Under the pieces are notes generated by a model. The model saw nothing but the letters and a program-made list of their open reading frames with translations, was not told the origin of the DNA and did no database searches. 41,889 nt of DNA from Candidatus Limimorpha caballi (GTDB lineage: Bacteria; Bacteroidota; Bacteroidia; Bacteroidales; F082), in the NCBI GenBank assembly GCA_018064605.1, contig JAGHUX010000025.1:1-41889 (forward strand), written 5' to 3'. Made by a program: the position numbers and the translations under genes. Each line of letters begins with the position of its first letter. Within the stretch, counting starts at the first letter, position 1. Of this stretch, positions 23,483 through 31,566 are shown in pieces.

Positions 23483-23499
23483 ATCCTGCCTAAAAAATC

Positions 23500-23527
23500 G
23501 TAGAGACGTGCCATGGCGCGTCTCTAC
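23500..23527. repeat. Intergenic palindrome (GTAGAGACG...CGTCTCTAC)
   Basis: Nine-base perfect arms around a self-complementary GCCATGGC centre, 18 bases after the lipoprotein stop; a common style of Bacteroidota intergenic palindrome, possibly working as terminator although no T-run follows directly. Confidence 0.7.
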
Positions 23528-23547
23528 TGCACAATGGTCTCAATTCC
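23526..23547. repeat. Copy of the 3' end of the neighbouring peptidase gene
   Basis: 22 bases identical to 23785-23806, where they encode the end of the M20 peptidase on the minus strand; the copy reads KGIETIVQ then stop. The stretch between (23548-23758) has no gene, only a hairpin terminator and CTGCG-rich words. Confidence 0.75.
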
Positions 23548-23642
23548 TTTAAGACACTCACCCCAACAGAACAGTCTCTATCTTTTTTTTAACATAACAT
23601 TTATTCAAACGACTTTGGATTGCAAATATACACTTTTTGTCA

Positions 23643-23676
23643 AAAAGAGACGAAGTCCTCAAACCTCGTCTCTTTT
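23643..23676. terminator. Hairpin terminator between convergent operons
   Basis: AAAAGAGACGA (23643-23653) pairs with TCGTCTCTTTT (23666-23676); A-run on one side and T-run on the other make it usable in both directions. Confidence 0.75.
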
Positions 23677-23758
23677 CTGCGCTATCCGTTCGCTTTAGCG
23701 AACCAAATCCATGTCTGCGTCCAACAGTTTCTGCGTTTTCTGCGAAATCTGCGAGAAA

Positions 23759-25123
23759 CTAATTATTCGCAAAATGCTGATAGAACTGCACAATGGTCTC
23801 AATTCCCTTGAAGAAATGATCGAGTCTGTAGTTCTCATTTGGTGAGTGGATCGCATCTTCGCCTAAGCCGAATCCCATCAAGATTGACTTGATTCCCAAA
23901 ACTTTCTCAAAGCGGGCGATGATCGGGATGGAGCCGCCGCTTCTCATCGGGATGGGCAGCTTGCCGTAAGTGTCGTGGAACGCCTTCTCCGCAGCCTTGT
24001 ACGCCGGCACGTCGATGGGGCAGCCGTAAGCCTGTCCGCCGTGCAGACATTTCACGTTGACAGTCACATAGTCAGGAGCGATGCTCTCGAAATACTCTTT
24101 GAATAGCTTGCCGATCTTCTCGTGGTCCTGGTTCGGGACGAGACGGCAGGAGATCTTCGCGTATGCCTTCGACGGAAGCACGGTCTTGGAGCCTTCGCCG
24201 GTGTAGCCGCCCCAGATGCCGCATAGGTCGAAGGTCGGACGGATGCCGACGCGCTCGATCTTGGTGTAGCCTTCCTCGCCGCGCAACGCCTTGACACCCA
24301 ACGAGGCCTTGAACTCTTCTTCGTTGTACGGGGCCATGTTGAGCATCTCGCGTTCCTTTGCGGAAGCCTCAACGACATCATCATAGAAATGAGGTATCGT
24401 GATGTGGTTGTTCTTGTCCGTCACGCCGGCGACCATCTCGCACAAGGTGTTGAGCGGGTTGGCCACCGCGCCGCCGAACAGCCCTGAATGAAGGTCGGCG
24501 TTTGGTCCGGTGACTTCCACCTCCCAGTAGGCGAGGCCGCGCAGGCCTGTGGTGATCGACGGACAGTCGCTGGCAATCATGCTGGTGTCCGACACGAGGA
24601 TGACATCGGCTTTCACGAGGTCCTTGTATTCCTCGATCCATTTTGAGAGGCTGCCGGAGCCGATCTCCTCTTCGCCTTCGAGCATGAACTTCACGTTGCA
24701 TGTCAGCGTGCCGGTCTTCACCATCGTCTCGAAAGCCTTGGCGTGCATGAAAGCCTGGCCTTTGTCGTCGTCAGCGCCGCGAGCCCAGATCTTCCCGTCT
24801 TTGATGACAGGCTCGAACGGGTCTGTGTTCCACAGCTCAACCGGGTCAACAGGCATCACATCGTAGTGACCATAAACCAACACTGTCGGCAGCGACTTGT
24901 CGATTATCTTCTCGCCATAGACGATGGGGTTTCCTTCCGTCGGCATCACCTCCGCCTTGTCGGCGCCGGCCGCCAAAATGCTGTCGCGCCAATATTCCGC
25001 CGCCCTGATCATGTCGGGCTTATGCGCTGACTCTGAACTGATTGAAGGGATTCTGATAAGTCCGAAAAGCTCCTCCAAGAAGCGGTTTTCGTTTTCCTTG
25101 ATGTAATTTTTGATTTTGTCCAT
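23759..25123 (-). CDS. M20-family dipeptidase/carboxypeptidase
   Basis: 454 residues from the ATG at 25123 (M-D-K-I-K-N). Di-zinc M20 signature: GHYDVMPVD (His near 84, catalytic Asp in the same motif), ARGADDDKGQ near 117 (bridging Asp), MLEGEEEIGSGS near 150 (catalytic Glu and metal Glu), SDTSM near 178 (Asp) and the C-terminal EDAIHSPNE His. The PepV/CNDP-like dimerisation domain lies about 200-365. Expected to hydrolyse dipeptides in the cytoplasm. Minus-strand -7 box TAACTTTG at about 25168-25161. Its last codons are duplicated in the intergenic space beyond its 3' end. Confidence 0.9.
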   Translation of the reverse strand: MDKIKNYIKENENRFLEELFGLIRIPSISSESAHKPDMIRAAEYWRDSILAAGADKAEVMPTEGNPIVYGEKIIDKSLPTVLVYGHYDVMPVDPVELWNTDPFEPVIKDGKIWARGADDDKGQAFMHAKAFETMVKTGTLTCNVKFMLEGEEEIGSGSLSKWIEEYKDLVKADVILVSDTSMIASDCPSITTGLRGLAYWEVEVTGPNADLHSGLFGGAVANPLNTLCEMVAGVTDKNNHITIPHFYDDVVEASAKEREMLNMAPYNEEEFKASLGVKALRGEEGYTKIERVGIRPTFDLCGIWGGYTGEGSKTVLPSKAYAKISCRLVPNQDHEKIGKLFKEYFESIAPDYVTVNVKCLHGGQAYGCPIDVPAYKAAEKAFHDTYGKLPIPMRSGGSIPIIARFEKVLGIKSILMGFGLGEDAIHSPNENYRLDHFFKGIETIVQFYQHFANN

Positions 25124-25185
25124 GTGATAAATTTTTAACGTTTCCGAATAATTCTGCAAAGTTAAAAAAAACATCGACAACCTAC

Positions 25186-25216
25186 TTGACAAAAGTGGAA
25201 AATTAGTGTACTTTTG
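25186..25216 (+). promoter_or_regulatory. Promoter of 52-residue gene
   Basis: TTG (25186-25188), 20-base spacer, TACTTTTG (25209-25216): an excellent Bacteroidota promoter ahead of the ATG at 25240. Confidence 0.7.
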
Positions 25217-25239
25217 CGGAAATTAAAAAAATAAACGAC

Positions 25240-25398
25240 ATGGCAAGAGATATAGCACCAACACCGCCGTTGCACGGACAAGATGCAATAGATTTTATCG
25301 CGGAGCTTGAGAAGAACGAGAAAGTGAGTGAAGAGGAAAGAAAAAGGATTTTCGCGAATGCGGAAATTTTTAAATCATGGTTGACATTTAAATTCTGA
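25240..25398 (+). CDS. Small acidic protein, possible orphan antitoxin
   Basis: 52 residues: MARDIAPTPPLHGQDAIDFI followed by an acidic helix (ELEKNEKVSEEERKRIF) and FKSW. The PTPxLxGxDAxxF opening with a Ser-Glu-Glu-(E/K)-R helix is, from memory, typical of small Bacteroidota antitoxins that precede GNAT or other toxins. It has a near-perfect promoter. The following 33-codon ORF overlaps its stop as TGATG but is too short to be a toxin, so the pair may be truncated. Confidence 0.6.
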   Translation: MARDIAPTPPLHGQDAIDFIAELEKNEKVSEEERKRIFANAEIFKSWLTFKF

Positions 25399-25499
25399 TG
25401 GCACAACTTACAGCTGATTTACGGATGTTTCGGCTGAAAGAGGGAACCAAAAACCAAGAAACAAGTCTCTTTTATTTTAATTTGACAAGTTTGTCTTAA
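25398..25499 (+). pseudogene. 33-residue ORF, possible remnant of partner toxin
   Basis: ATG shares a base with the preceding stop (TGATG); begins MAQLTADLRMFRLKEG and runs to TAA before the convergent lpxH. No motif recognised. Position suggests a broken toxin gene, but it could be chance. Confidence 0.3.
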
Positions 25500-25508
25500 A
25501 CAAACGGC

Positions 25509-26261
25509 TTACAGATAGTTTTTAAGTCTCATTTCCTCTCCGTCGAACTCGGCGTAGGTGAAGTCCCTGAGCCAGTTGCCGACGACGGTGGTGACAGCGT
25601 GGCTTCCGGTCTTGTACTGCATTGCCTTGTGCTGATGCCCGAAGACGAAGAAGTCGATTGTCGGGTCTTTCTCCGATTCGAGCTGCGCGTATTTGTAAAG
25701 CCGCGTGTTCTCGATGTCGGAGTAATAGTTGCCCTTTGCTTCCCTGTCGAGTTTCTTGACGCGGTGGTTGTGCGACCATTTCAATGCTATTCTTATTCCG
25801 AGATCGGGGTGTATGATTCTGAAGAGCCATTGGTTGAACCGGCACTCGAACACTCTCTTCAGGAATTTGTAGCCGCCGTCGCCCGGGCCGCGTCCGTCGC
25901 CGTGGACGAGGAAGAATCTCTTTCCTTTCAGTGTCATCACTTCCGGCTCTCTATGTACTTGAACGCCAATCTCTTCCTGAAGGTAAGAGAATGTCCAGAG
26001 GTCGTGGTTGCCGGCGAAGAGATGAACCGCGATGCCGCTGTCGATGAACTCGGCGAGCTTCCCGAGCAGCCTGACGTGCCCGCGCGGAATCACCGTCTTG
26101 TACTCAAACCAGAAGTCGAAGAGGTCACCCATAAGGAAAAGCTCCTCACACGTCCCCTTGATTGAGTCAAAAAAGGCGATGAGCCTCCTCTCGCGCACCA
26201 GGCTGTCTTCCAACGTCGGCACGCCAAGGTGAAAATCAGTGACGAAATATATTCTCCCCAT
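25509..26261 (-). CDS. lpxH: UDP-2,3-diacylglucosamine diphosphatase (LpxH-like)
   Basis: 250 residues. Calcineurin-like metallophosphoesterase: TDFH (Asp9, His11), GDLFDFW (Asp near 46), GNHD near 84-87, VHGDG near 118-122 and GHQHKA near 207-212 give the complete dinuclear metal site. FDFWFEY after the GD motif is characteristic of LpxH. It releases UMP from UDP-2,3-diacylglucosamine to give lipid X, the fourth step of lipid A synthesis, at the inner membrane. It lies behind punA and lpxK on the same strand, so two lipid A genes share an operon. Its start at 26261 is the only sensible one. Confidence 0.88.
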   Translation of the reverse strand: MGRIYFVTDFHLGVPTLEDSLVRERRLIAFFDSIKGTCEELFLMGDLFDFWFEYKTVIPRGHVRLLGKLAEFIDSGIAVHLFAGNHDLWTFSYLQEEIGVQVHREPEVMTLKGKRFFLVHGDGRGPGDGGYKFLKRVFECRFNQWLFRIIHPDLGIRIALKWSHNHRVKKLDREAKGNYYSDIENTRLYKYAQLESEKDPTIDFFVFGHQHKAMQYKTGSHAVTTVVGNWLRDFTYAEFDGEEMRLKNYL

Positions 26262-26270
26262 TCCCTCTTA

Positions 26271-26320
26271 AAGCACTTTCAACTTTATAAACTTTCTACT
26301 TTACAAACTTTCTAACTTTC
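26271..26320. repeat. AACTTTCT-type intergenic tract
   Basis: Degenerate repeats of ACTTTATAAACTTTCTACTT overlapping the end of punA; closely similar to the tract at 34344-34380. Confidence 0.65.
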
Positions 26321-27145
26321 CAGCTCGTCAATCCGTTTCAGCATCTCTTTGAGTATCGCGCTCATCTTCGGCTCCGCCATGTTGGCCGCGTTGATGACTT
26401 CTTCGTGTGTCACCTCGCAGGCGAGGTCTTTGCCGCCGAGGTCGGTGATGACCGACATGGCGAAGACGGGCAGTCCGCAGTGGCGTGCCACGATGACTTC
26501 CGGCACCGTTGACATCCCGACGCAGTCGCCGCCGATGATGCCGTAGTAGTTGTACTCCGCCGGTGTCTCATACGACGGGCCGCTGTCGGCCACATAGACG
26601 CCGTGCTGCACCTTGATGTCGAGTTCTCCGGCGATCTTGTCGGCCAGGGCGATGGCTTTTTTGCTGTACGGCTCGCTCATCTCAGGGAAACGCGGCCCGA
26701 TTCGGTCGTCGTTTGGCCCGATGAGCGGGTTCGGCAGCAGGTTGATGTGGTCGGTGACGATCATCACGTCGCTGACGCGGAACGTCTTGTTGATGCCGCC
26801 GCTCGCGTTGGAAAGCACTAATAGTTTGATTCCCAGATACTTCATCACCCTGATTGGAAACGTGATGGTCGAGGTACTGTAGCCTTCATAGTAATGGAAA
26901 CGGCCTTGCATCACCACGACGTTGCGTCCGCCCAACGTGCCGAAGACGAGATTCCCGGCGTGACCTTTCACCGTCGAGACAGGAAAGTTAGGGATGTCCT
27001 CGTATTTTATAGCGTATTGAATGTCAATGTCTTTTGTCAGTCCGCCGAGACCTGAGCCGAGCACTATGCCGACTTCCGGCTTGAATGAACCAATCTTTGA
27101 ATTTATAAAGTCAACTGTCTCAAGAATCTTTTCTAAGTCCAACAT
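26312..27145 (-). CDS. punA: Purine-nucleoside phosphorylase
   Basis: 277 residues from the ATG at 27145 (upstream in-frame codons lie in lpxK). Inosine/guanosine PNP family: VGIVLGSGLGGL near 25-36, KGHAGNLVFG near 63, QGRFHYYEGYS near 83-93, LSNASGGI near 118, YETPAEY and GMSTVPEVIVARH near 195-225 with the purine-binding Glu and Met, and VITDLGG with the Asn/Asp region near 240. Phosphorolyses purine nucleosides in salvage. Its start overlaps the lpxK 3' end by 26 bp, implying co-transcription; a lpxK-punA pairing is common in Bacteroidota. Confidence 0.92.
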   Translation of the reverse strand: MLDLEKILETVDFINSKIGSFKPEVGIVLGSGLGGLTKDIDIQYAIKYEDIPNFPVSTVKGHAGNLVFGTLGGRNVVVMQGRFHYYEGYSTSTITFPIRVMKYLGIKLLVLSNASGGINKTFRVSDVMIVTDHINLLPNPLIGPNDDRIGPRFPEMSEPYSKKAIALADKIAGELDIKVQHGVYVADSGPSYETPAEYNYYGIIGGDCVGMSTVPEVIVARHCGLPVFAMSVITDLGGKDLACEVTHEEVINAANMAEPKMSAILKEMLKRIDELES

Positions 27146-28172
27146 AATCAAATATTTCTTTGTTAAAAATCTCTTCGTTGTCATCGTGGAAACGCACCTT
27201 GATCGGAATGGTGAACAATGGCATGTTTTCAAACTTGCAAAGATAAGAATTATCCGCCATTCTCATGAAATCTTTTTCGGTGGTGACGGCGATTTTTTTC
27301 TTGCCGATGATTTTCTCGAAATTGCCGGTTATTTCGTCGAAATCATTGTCGGAATATTCATGATGGTCGTTGAAATGCATGATGGTCAGCGAGTTGGTCT
27401 TCCTGTTCATGTAGTCTTCGAGCGGATATGGGTTGGCGATGCCGCAGAAGAGTAATATTGAACGGTTCTCGCTGACGTTGACTGTCCTCGCCGCCTCGTT
27501 GACGGGTGTCAGTTCGTCGAAGATGATTTTCGAGAACAGCACCTTCTGGTGGCTCTTTGGTCTCAGTGACTCGATGATGTTCCTTTTTGAGTAAGGGTCG
27601 AGCACTGCGGGGCATTTGGTGACGATGATGATGTCGGCGCGCCGCGCTGCATGCTTTATGTCGCGCAGGTTGCCCGCCGGCGTGAGGGTGTCTTTGCTGT
27701 AGATGTTATGATAGTCAGTGAGTAAGATGTTCAGCCCGGCTTTGATGCTGCGGTGCTGGTAGGCGTCGTCGAGGAGGATGACGTCAGGCTTCTCGTCCAT
27801 CTCCATAAGCATCCTGACACCTTCGCCGCGTTTCTCGTCAACGGCGACGGTGATGCCCGGGAACTTCGTGAAATACTGCATCGGCTCGTCGCCGATGTCC
27901 TCGTGCGTCACGCCCTCGTGCGCCATGACGAACCCTCTCGTCTTCCTGCCGTAACCCCTGCTCAGGACAGCCACTCTCATGGAATCCGAAAGCAGCCTGA
28001 TGAGATATTCCGTGTGCGGAGTCTTCCCCGTCCCGCCAAACGAGAGGTTCCCGACGCAAATCGTCGAGACATCGAATGATCTTGACTTTATTATGTTGTA
28101 ATCAAACAACTTGTGCCGTATGAACAGCACTATCGAGTATATTATTGACAGCGGGTACAGCAGTAACTTCAT
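27120..28172 (-). CDS. lpxK: Tetraacyldisaccharide 4'-kinase
   Basis: 350 residues. An N-terminal membrane-associated helix (LLLYPLSIIYSIVLFIRHKLFD), Walker A VGNLSFGGTGKTP at about 41-53, SRGYGRKT near 71, DDAYQHR near 137-143 (catalytic and Walker B-like), and DxHxY-type DHHEYSDNDF near 268. Phosphorylates the 4' position of tetraacyldisaccharide to form lipid IVA on the cytoplasmic side of the inner membrane. First gene of lpxK-punA-lpxH; minus-strand -7 box TATCTTTG at 28209-28202. Confidence 0.93.
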   Translation of the reverse strand: MKLLLYPLSIIYSIVLFIRHKLFDYNIIKSRSFDVSTICVGNLSFGGTGKTPHTEYLIRLLSDSMRVAVLSRGYGRKTRGFVMAHEGVTHEDIGDEPMQYFTKFPGITVAVDEKRGEGVRMLMEMDEKPDVILLDDAYQHRSIKAGLNILLTDYHNIYSKDTLTPAGNLRDIKHAARRADIIIVTKCPAVLDPYSKRNIIESLRPKSHQKVLFSKIIFDELTPVNEAARTVNVSENRSILLFCGIANPYPLEDYMNRKTNSLTIMHFNDHHEYSDNDFDEITGNFEKIIGKKKIAVTTEKDFMRMADNSYLCKFENMPLFTIPIKVRFHDDNEEIFNKEIFDYVGLRKDS

Positions 28173-28201
28173 GGCATAAGGGTGTGTTTTGAAAATGAAG
28201 G

Positions 28202-28209
28202 CAAAGATA
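28202..28209 (-). promoter_or_regulatory. lpxK operon -7 box
   Basis: TATCTTTG on the minus strand, about 30 bases before the lpxK ATG. Confidence 0.55.
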
Positions 28210-28313
28210 TAAATAATTCTTTGATAATCAGTAAAATTTTTTCAAAAAAATACGTTTCGGTTTTTTGTGTTTTGTTTTCAAAAATTGTTTAACTTCGCCG
28301 AAAATTTTTTCAG

Positions 28314-29105
28314 ATGAAAAAGGTAGGAGAAATAATCGGTTGCATCACTGACATGGCTCCGTTGGAGTGGCAGGAGTCGTGGGACAACGCGGGGCTTTTG
28401 GTCGGTGACACGAACATGTTGGTCAGCAAGGCTTTGGTTACTCTTGACGTCACGGAGGCTGTCGTCGATGAGGCGATAGAGAAAGGCTTTCATCTTGTGA
28501 TCAGCCATCATCCGTTGATTTTCAAGCCGTTGAAACACATTCTTCCGGAAAACACGCTGGAGAGGACTGTGATCAAGGCGATAAAAAACGACATCGCGAT
28601 TGCGTGCATGCACACGAATCTCGACAACAGCAGGCTCGGGGTGAGTTGCCAACTTGCAAAACGTTTGGGAATGAACGATTTACATGTCCTTGAACCTGTC
28701 GATAAGTTCGACGTTGAAGTAGGTGGCGGAATGGTCGGATTCCTTGAAAAAGAGATGGATGAACGTGATTTTCTGGACATGGTGAAGCGAAATCTCGGCG
28801 CGAAGGCGCTCCGTCATTCCGGTTTTCTGAATAAAAAAATAAGGAAAGTCGCTGTGTGCGGCGGCGCTGGTTTCTTCTTGCTCGATGTCGTAAAACGTTG
28901 TGAGGCAGACGCTTACGTGACGGCAGATGTGAAATATCACGACTTTTTCGAGGCCGATGGCAAGCTGCTCTTGGTTGATGCCGGGCATTATGAAACAGAA
29001 CAATTCACAAAAGAATTAATTGCTGATGTTATTTCAAAAAAAATTACTAATTTTGCAGTTTCAATTTCTGAAGTGAAAACGAATTCAATAAATTATTTTG
29101 TATAA
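28314..29105 (+). CDS. Nif3-like dinuclear metal centre hexameric protein
   Basis: 263 residues, the short form without the PII-like insertion found in many longer homologues. Metal-binding pattern: ISHHPLIF near 62-69 (two His), MHTNLDNSRLGV near 98-109, and DAGHYETEQF near 223-232 (His and Glu). Annotated in databases as Nif3/YqfO/YbgI, sometimes GTP cyclohydrolase I type 2; the physiological role is unclear. Followed 17 bases later by a coiled-coil zinc-ribbon gene, a pairing conserved in many bacteria. Confidence 0.9.
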   Translation: MKKVGEIIGCITDMAPLEWQESWDNAGLLVGDTNMLVSKALVTLDVTEAVVDEAIEKGFHLVISHHPLIFKPLKHILPENTLERTVIKAIKNDIAIACMHTNLDNSRLGVSCQLAKRLGMNDLHVLEPVDKFDVEVGGGMVGFLEKEMDERDFLDMVKRNLGAKALRHSGFLNKKIRKVAVCGGAGFFLLDVVKRCEADAYVTADVKYHDFFEADGKLLLVDAGHYETEQFTKELIADVISKKITNFAVSISEVKTNSINYFV

Positions 29106-29122
29106 ATCAAAATACTACATAA

Positions 29123-29917
29123 ATGGCTGAAAATAAAGAAAATAAGCTTAGCGAAGAAGAACAGGTTGAAATTACCGTTGAAAAGAAACTTGTTGCACTT
29201 TACACCTTGCAGCAGATTGACTCCAAGATTGACAGGATCCGCATCCAGCGTGGCGAGCTTCCGGAGGAAGTCCAGGACCTGGAGGACGAGCTGGCCGGCT
29301 TGGAGACCCGCATAGCGAACTACGACGAGGAAATCAAGAAGTACACGACGGACATCACCAATTTCAAGATCAAGATCAAGGAGACACAGGCGAAGATCAA
29401 GAAGTACCAGGAGCAGCTCGACAACGTGCGCAACAGCCGTGAATACGACTCGCTTCAGAAGGAGACCGAGTATGAATCGCTTGAGATACAGCTTTGCGAG
29501 AAGAAGATCCACGAGTGCACATTCAAGATGGAAGACGTGAAGAGGAACCTCGCCGACACGCAGGTGAAGATCGAGGAGCGCAAGGCGTTCCTCGAGGTGA
29601 AACGCTCGGAACTCAACAGCCTTATTGAGGAGACGGAGAAGGAAGAGCAGACCCTGATGGTGAAGTCGGCCGAGAGCGAGTCGCTCATCGAAGACCGCCT
29701 GCTCATGGCGTACAAGCGTATCAGAAAAGGCGCGCGCAATGGACTTGCCGTCGTGAAGATCGAACGTGACGCCTGCGGCGGATGCTTCCGCAGAATCCCA
29801 CCGCAACACCAGCTCGACATCCGCATCCACAAGAAAATCATCGTGTGCGAATACTGCGGACGTATCCTTGTCGACAACGACATCATCGACCAGTACAACT
29901 CCTTGCACGAGAACTAA
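29123..29917 (+). CDS. Coiled-coil zinc-ribbon protein (CT398/CdsZ-like)
   Basis: 264 residues. Residues 30-195 are an almost unbroken coiled coil (Leu/Glu/Lys heptads). The C-terminal zinc ribbon has four Cys: CGGCFRRIPPQ near 218-227 and CEYCGRIL near 242-249. Homologues may act as chaperones or RNA/DNA-linked factors; the role is not settled. Co-transcribed with the Nif3-like gene and ended by a strong bidirectional terminator at 29938-29986. Confidence 0.88.
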   Translation: MAENKENKLSEEEQVEITVEKKLVALYTLQQIDSKIDRIRIQRGELPEEVQDLEDELAGLETRIANYDEEIKKYTTDITNFKIKIKETQAKIKKYQEQLDNVRNSREYDSLQKETEYESLEIQLCEKKIHECTFKMEDVKRNLADTQVKIEERKAFLEVKRSELNSLIEETEKEEQTLMVKSAESESLIEDRLLMAYKRIRKGARNGLAVVKIERDACGGCFRRIPPQHQLDIRIHKKIIVCEYCGRILVDNDIIDQYNSLHEN

Positions 29918-29937
29918 TATCCCGTCCGGGACAGCAT

Positions 29938-29986
29938 CAAAAGTCAATGCGGTGCCGTTTCCTAAACGGCGCCGCATTGACTTTTT
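29938..29986. terminator. Strong bidirectional terminator
   Basis: AAAAGTCAATGCGG (29938-29951) pairs with CCGCATTGACTTTT (29972-29985), with an inner GCCGTTT/AAACGGC stem. It separates the Nif3 operon from the convergent porin gene. Confidence 0.92.
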
Positions 29987-30000
29987 CATTTAAGGTGAGG

Positions 30001-31503
30001 TCAGTCAAGTTTGAACTTCAGTGAAACCACGAGCTGATGCATGTTCTTCACCTCGTCGATGTTGTTCAGGCTGAGGTCGTCGCCTGCCGGGACACGGTCG
30101 GAATACGGCGCATAGACGTAGTAGGAGTTGGTGGTCCGGCCGTAAACGTAGGCTGCGTCGATGGTGAACGACCTGACGGTATGTCCGATGCCGAGAGAGA
30201 AGTTGTTTGTCATGTAGTCCTTCTCCGTCAATCCGTAGGGGCTCCCGTAGAAGGCGTAGCCGGCTCTGAAACAGACGCTCTTGACCCTGTACTCGCCGCC
30301 GAGACGGAAGTTGGATGTCGCCTTGAAAGTGCTTGACAAGGCGTTGTTCACGTATGAATAGTCGTAGTCCCTGCAACTCAGGTCGGCCTTGCTGTAGTCG
30401 ACGAATTCGTAGTCGAACGAGATCATGGCGTTGTTCCCGAAGATGAATGCCGCGCTGACGTCGAAGCGCATCGGCGTGGTGAGCTTGTATGAGTAGGTGC
30501 TTGTCGGCGTGTCGTAATACTTCACGCTGCCGCCTCCGGAAAAGCCGGGGTCCGACTTGAACTGTGCGGTGGTGCAGGTGCGCCAGTCCTCGTCGATGTC
30601 GTAAAGGGTGGGGGTGTGAAACGAGAGCCCGACACGCAGCCATTTGGCCGGATAGCCGATGAAACCGAGCTTCGCGCCGAAGCCCACGCCGTTCGTCGAG
30701 ATGACCTCCTCCTGCATCCATGACTTGAAATTGCCGAAGCTCGGGTCTTGTGACATGTTCACCTCCTTGTAGTCGCTGACGATGTTCCTGTAAAGCATCG
30801 GGATGTCGAGCGAGCCGCCGATGAACCATTTGTCGCTCAGGTTGAAGCCGAGCGAGATTGAGATCTCGTTGGTCTGGCCTTTCCTCAGGACGCCGCGCTG
30901 CTGGTTGAGGCCGCCCTGAGGGACGGCGGTCGTGTAGAGGTCGTCCTCATTCTCCCCGATGATGTAGGTCTCCCAAAGCGGGTAGATGTAATTCGGCGAG
31001 AATGAATACAGGTCGTCTGCATTGCTGATGCCGTTGGCTTCCATGTCGAGGAAGTAGGCGTCGATGAGCGAGCTCGTCTGGTTCAGGCCTGATGCGAACG
31101 TCTCCTGCGTGTAGTTGTTTATGCGGTTCATCCCGACGCCGAAGTTGATGGCTCTGAAGATATTGTCGTTTTTGGGGAAGACGACAACGGCCCCGATGTT
31201 GTTGAGCGGCACTCTGATTTCCGTCGCCGAATTGCTGTTGCCGTTGAAGTCGGCTGTCGTGTTGGACAGTGTTATGCCCGGGGAGAACACGAGTGTGGAA
31301 TGACGGAACAGCCCGACACCCGCCGGGTTGATGGATATCGCCGAGAAGTCTTGCCCTACGGCGCCCATGGCGTTGCCCATCGCCGCGCTCTTCGCCGTCC
31401 CCTGATACATCGACTGCGAGAATTCGTAAACGTCCATGACCCCCTGCGCCTCAGCTGCAAGACCCATGGCTGCAACCATCAATGTCATTATTATCCGTTT
31501 CAT
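30001..31503 (-). CDS. Outer-membrane beta-barrel transport protein (OmpP1/FadL-like)
   Basis: 500 residues; signal peptide 1-19 (ending AAEAQ). The N-terminal region QGTAKSAAMGNAMGAVGQDFSAISINPAGVGLF is the hallmark of the FadL/TodX family hatch (NPAG-like motif). The rest alternates aromatic and polar residues in strands and ends in an aromatic-poor but typical KFKLD strand. Members let hydrophobic compounds cross the outer membrane; the ligand is unknown. It lies 63 bp downstream of the W/Y-rich lipoprotein gene on the same strand, so probably the same transcript. Confidence 0.85.
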   Translation of the reverse strand: MKRIIMTLMVAAMGLAAEAQGVMDVYEFSQSMYQGTAKSAAMGNAMGAVGQDFSAISINPAGVGLFRHSTLVFSPGITLSNTTADFNGNSNSATEIRVPLNNIGAVVVFPKNDNIFRAINFGVGMNRINNYTQETFASGLNQTSSLIDAYFLDMEANGISNADDLYSFSPNYIYPLWETYIIGENEDDLYTTAVPQGGLNQQRGVLRKGQTNEISISLGFNLSDKWFIGGSLDIPMLYRNIVSDYKEVNMSQDPSFGNFKSWMQEEVISTNGVGFGAKLGFIGYPAKWLRVGLSFHTPTLYDIDEDWRTCTTAQFKSDPGFSGGGSVKYYDTPTSTYSYKLTTPMRFDVSAAFIFGNNAMISFDYEFVDYSKADLSCRDYDYSYVNNALSSTFKATSNFRLGGEYRVKSVCFRAGYAFYGSPYGLTEKDYMTNNFSLGIGHTVRSFTIDAAYVYGRTTNSYYVYAPYSDRVPAGDDLSLNNIDEVKNMHQLVVSLKFKLD

Positions 31504-31566
31504 GTCTTATCTAATCTTTGAATTTTTCCTTGATCTTAACCTTTTTGAAGTCTCTGAAGCCCTCCG

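Noticed and set aside
28314..29105. Nif3-like protein considered truncated
   Set aside because: All metal ligands are present; the short form without the central insertion is a normal variant.
29093..29989. 298-codon minus-strand ORF opposite the zinc-ribbon gene
   Set aside because: Leu/Val-rich mirror of a coiled-coil gene; its end runs through the bidirectional terminator.
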